DNA of 7,307 nt, taken from the NCBI GenBank assembly GCA_005889515.1, contig VBHE01000193.1, positions 1 through 7,307 of the forward strand. Direction: 5' to 3'. This document shows, in pieces, positions 5,626-7,307 of the stretch (positions are counted from its first letter, which is position 1; each line of letters opens with the position of its first letter). The notes under the pieces were generated by a model. That model was not told where the DNA came from, did no database searches, and saw nothing but the letters and a program-made list of their open reading frames with translations. The stretch is from Chloroflexota bacterium. Lineage in GTDB: Bacteria > Chloroflexota > Dormibacteria > Aeolococcales > Aeolococcaceae. The position numbers and the translations under genes were made by a program.

Positions 5626-5913
5626 ATGGCAACCACCGTCACCGACTTCGCCGAAGCCGTCCAGGAGCAGGTCACCTCGGGCATCAAGCAGGCCCAGGAG
5701 ATCAACCTCGCGGCCCTCGAGGTCGCCCGCGACTTCGCCGCCCTCTTCCAGCCCACCAAGGGCACCCTCAGCCTGCCGAAGGGCGTGCCCAACGCCGCCA
5801 AGGTCGTCGACCAGGCCTACGACTTCGCCGGCAAGCTCCTCGAGCTGCAGCACGACTACGCGGTGCGCATCGTCGACGCGATGACCCCGGCCGGCGTCGC
5901 CCAGAAGAGCTGA
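5626..5913 (+). CDS. Small phasin-like helical protein
   Basis: This 95-residue protein is almost entirely helical, with no signal peptide or membrane segment. Amphipathic helices are visible at about 4-42 (TDFAEAVQEQVTSGIKQAQE and on to VARDFAAL) and 57-86 (AAKVVDQAYDFAGKLLELQH and on to RIVDAM), joined by a loop holding LSLPKGVP. The second helix has the Phe/Leu/Gln pattern of phasins, the amphipathic proteins that coat polyhydroxyalkanoate or lipid granules. It also recalls the N-terminal half of mycobacterial HbhA-type proteins, but it lacks the Lys/Ala-rich heparin-binding tail. It has its own promoter, an operator-like dyad and a strong ribosome site, and is followed by terminator-like hairpins, so it is probably a highly expressed, repressible single gene. 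No PHA synthase or depolymerase is in the window, so a granule role remains inferred. It could instead be an unrelated coiled-coil surface or structural protein. Confidence 0.82.
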   Translation: MATTVTDFAEAVQEQVTSGIKQAQEINLAALEVARDFAALFQPTKGTLSLPKGVPNAAKVVDQAYDFAGKLLELQHDYAVRIVDAMTPAGVAQKS

Positions 5914-5961
5914 CCTCACCGCTCCTGAGGTCCGCGGTCCGGGCGCGGCGCGCCCGGGCCG
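5912..5961 (+). terminator. Tandem hairpins after the phasin-like gene, probable terminator
   Basis: Hairpin one has GACCTCA (5912-5918) paired with TGAGGTC (5926-5932) over a 7-base loop, and it overlaps the stop codon. Hairpin two has CGGTCCGGGCGC (5935-5946) paired with GCGCCCGGGCCG (5950-5961) over a 3-base loop: 12 pairs including one G-U. No T-run follows. That is common for terminators in high-GC bacteria but leaves the call less certain. It separates the phasin-like gene from the ligase, which has its own -10 box. Confidence 0.6.
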
Positions 5962-5984
5962 GGGCGGGACCGGCGTCGGCCGGA

Positions 5985-5990
5985 TAGAGT
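5985..5990 (+). promoter_or_regulatory. Candidate -10 box of the acyl-CoA ligase gene (leaderless)
   Basis: TAGAGT ends seven bases before the ATG at 5998, the same spacing as before the XRE gene. A GAGG at 5992-5995 lies too close to the start to be a good ribosome site. No -35 match is seen in the GC-rich DNA upstream, where the terminator hairpin ends. Confidence 0.45.
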
Positions 5991-5997
5991 CGAGGCC

Positions 5998-7307
5998 ATG
6001 ATCACCGAGACCGTCCGCGGCGCACGCGTCTTCCGCGAGGAGCTCTCGCCGGTCTCGTTCCTCGAGCGTGCCGGCACCGTCCATGCCGAGCGCCTCGCCG
6101 CCGTCGACGGTGAGCGCCGGTTCACCTACGCCGAATGGCGGGCGCGGTCGCGCCGGCTCGCCTCGGCGCTGCGCCGCGCGGGGCTGCGCAAGGATGACCG
6201 GGTCGCCTTCCTCGCCCTCAACAGCGAGCCGCTCCTCCTCGCCCACTTCGGCGTCCCCCAGGCGGGCGGGATCCTCGTCGCCGTCAACACCCGGCTCACC
6301 GCCGACGACGTCGCCTACATCGTCGACCACTCCGGGGCGAGCTGGATCCTCCACTCGCCCGAGCTCGCGCCCCAGCTCGCCGGCGTCCCGCCGTCGGTGC
6401 GCCGCGTCGACATCTCCACGGAGTTCGACGCGCTGCTCGAGCGCGGCACCGACGACGAGGTGGACTCGTGGCTCGAGGACGAGGACGACGTCATCTCCAT
6501 CAACTACACGTCGGGGACGACGGGGCGCCCCAAGGGGGTGATGTACCACCACCGCGGCGCCTACCTGAACGGCCTGGCGATGGCGCTCCATCACCGCCTC
6601 ACCGAGGACAGCGCCTACCTCTGGACCCTGCCGATGTTCCACTGCAACGGCTGGTGCTTCACCTGGGCCGGCGCGGCGGTGGGCGCCGCGGCGGTGTGCA
6701 TCCCCGCGGTCGACCCCGAGCGCGTCTGGGGGATCTTCGAGCGCGGCGAGGCGACCCACTTCTGCGCCGCGCCGACGGTGCTCACCATGCTCGCCAACCA
6801 CCCGCGCGCCCACCGCCTCGAGCGCCCGGTGCGGCTCTTCACCGCGGGCGCGCCGCCGTCGCCGGCGATCATCGGCCAGATGGCGGAGCTCAACTTCGAC
6901 CTCGTGCACGTCTACGGGCTGACCGAGACCTACGGTCCCTTCACCATCCACGAGACCGCGCCGAGCGTCCGCGCCATGGCCGCAGAGGAGCGCGCCCGGA
7001 TGCTCTCCCGCCAGGGGACGCCGCACGTGACCGCGGGCGAGGTGCGGGTCGTCGACGAGAACATGGCCGATGTCCCCGCCGACGGCGAGACCATGGGCGA
7101 GGTGGTGTTCCGCGGCAACGTGGTGATGAAGGGCTACTACGAGAACCCCGAGGCCACCGCGGAGGCGTTCACTGGCGGGTGGTTCCACTCCGGCGACGTC
7201 GGCGTGATGCATCCCGACGGCCGCATCGAGCTGCGCGACCGCAAGAAGGACATCATCATCTCCGGAGGCGAGAACATCTCCACCATCGAGGTCGAGCAGG
7301 CGGTCGC
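5998..7307 (+). CDS. AMP-forming acyl-CoA synthetase (fatty-acid-CoA ligase family), C-terminus cut by window edge
   Basis: This ANL-superfamily adenylating enzyme activates a carboxylic acid with ATP to an acyl-AMP and transfers it to CoA. 436 codons are visible and the frame is still open at the window end; a full enzyme would have roughly 510-550. Motifs in order are the phosphate loop YTSGTTGRPKG (170-180), the substrate-pocket segment PMFHCNGWCFTW (212-223), YGLTE (306-310), the ribose-binding HSGD (397-400), and the hinge plus C-lobe start DRKKDIIISGGENIS (414-428). The catalytic Lys near the C-terminus lies beyond the window. The FHCNGWC segment is typical of the AlkK-like branch (medium-chain fatty acid or methylmercaptopropionate-type ligases), so a medium- or long-chain acid is likely. 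The exact substrate is not predictable. ATG 5998 follows a -10 box by seven bases. With the phasin-like gene and the crotonase it fits acyl-CoA metabolism. Confidence 0.94.
   Translation, partial: MITETVRGARVFREELSPVSFLERAGTVHAERLAAVDGERRFTYAEWRARSRRLASALRRAGLRKDDRVAFLALNSEPLLLAHFGVPQAGGILVAVNTRLTADDVAYIVDHSGASWILHSPELAPQLAGVPPSVRRVDISTEFDALLERGTDDEVDSWLEDEDDVISINYTSGTTGRPKGVMYHHRGAYLNGLAMALHHRLTEDSAYLWTLPMFHCNGWCFTWAGAAVGAAAVCIPAVDPERVWGIFERGEATHFCAAPTVLTMLANHPRAHRLERPVRLFTAGAPPSPAIIGQMAELNFDLVHVYGLTETYGPFTIHETAPSVRAMAAEERARMLSRQGTPHVTAGEVRVVDENMADVPADGETMGEVVFRGNVVMKGYYENPEATAEAFTGGWFHSGDVGVMHPDGRIELRDRKKDIIISGGENISTIEVEQAV

Noticed and set aside
5584..7212. 542-codon open frame on the minus strand
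   Set aside because: It is antisense to the phasin-like gene and the acyl-CoA ligase, both of which have clear family motifs. Its composition is His/Arg/Gly/Val repeats without a fold signature.
1..7307. CRISPR array, insertion sequence, attachment site, tRNA, rRNA or a clear toxin-antitoxin or defence system
   Set aside because: No spaced direct repeats, transposase or integrase motifs, terminal repeats, or tRNA- or rRNA-like sequence were seen. The XRE gene lacks a toxin partner, since its neighbour is phasin-like.

Overview
This is a very GC-rich bacterial window with strong G/C preference at third codon positions. The gene types fit an actinobacterium or another high-GC terrabacterial lineage such as Chloroflexota or Dormibacterota; the sequence alone does not decide which. 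There are no rRNA or tRNA genes, CRISPR arrays, insertion sequences or phage genes. Genes are packed tightly and no gene-free stretch exceeds about 90 bases.

Left third, minus strand: a membrane protein (856-1928) with what looks like a degenerate protein-kinase C-lobe, one transmembrane helix and a Pro/Ala-rich stalk. It is followed 17 bases later by a crotonase-family enzyme (1-838, running off the window). The membrane protein has a frame break near 1821-1831, where a segment also seems to be missing.

Middle, plus strand, divergent from the above: an acyltransferase-3 membrane enzyme (2003-3157), a 2-oxoglutarate/Fe(II) oxygenase (3179-3928) whose N-terminus (3084-3178) lies in another frame, and an Nramp-type metal transporter (3955-5160). 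The first two suit surface-glycan or lipid modification. The transporter may share their transcript but has no obvious functional link.

Right third, plus strand: an XRE-type regulator (5205-5558), a 95-residue phasin-like protein (5626-5913), a pair of terminator-like hairpins, and an AMP-forming acyl-CoA ligase (5998 to the window end). Two 20-bp dyads of related sequence lie on the promoters of the regulator and of the phasin-like gene. The simplest reading is that the regulator controls itself and its neighbour. With the acyl-CoA ligase alongside, the theme is fatty acyl-CoA, storage-polymer or lipid-surface metabolism.

Several genes show a TAnnnT -10 box ending 7-10 bases before the start codon with no Shine-Dalgarno, which implies leaderless mRNAs. 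No clearly new defence or mobile system is visible. The most interesting signals are the paired operators, the two broken genes either side of the acyltransferase, the pseudokinase-like membrane protein, and the crotonase lacking both usual catalytic glutamates.
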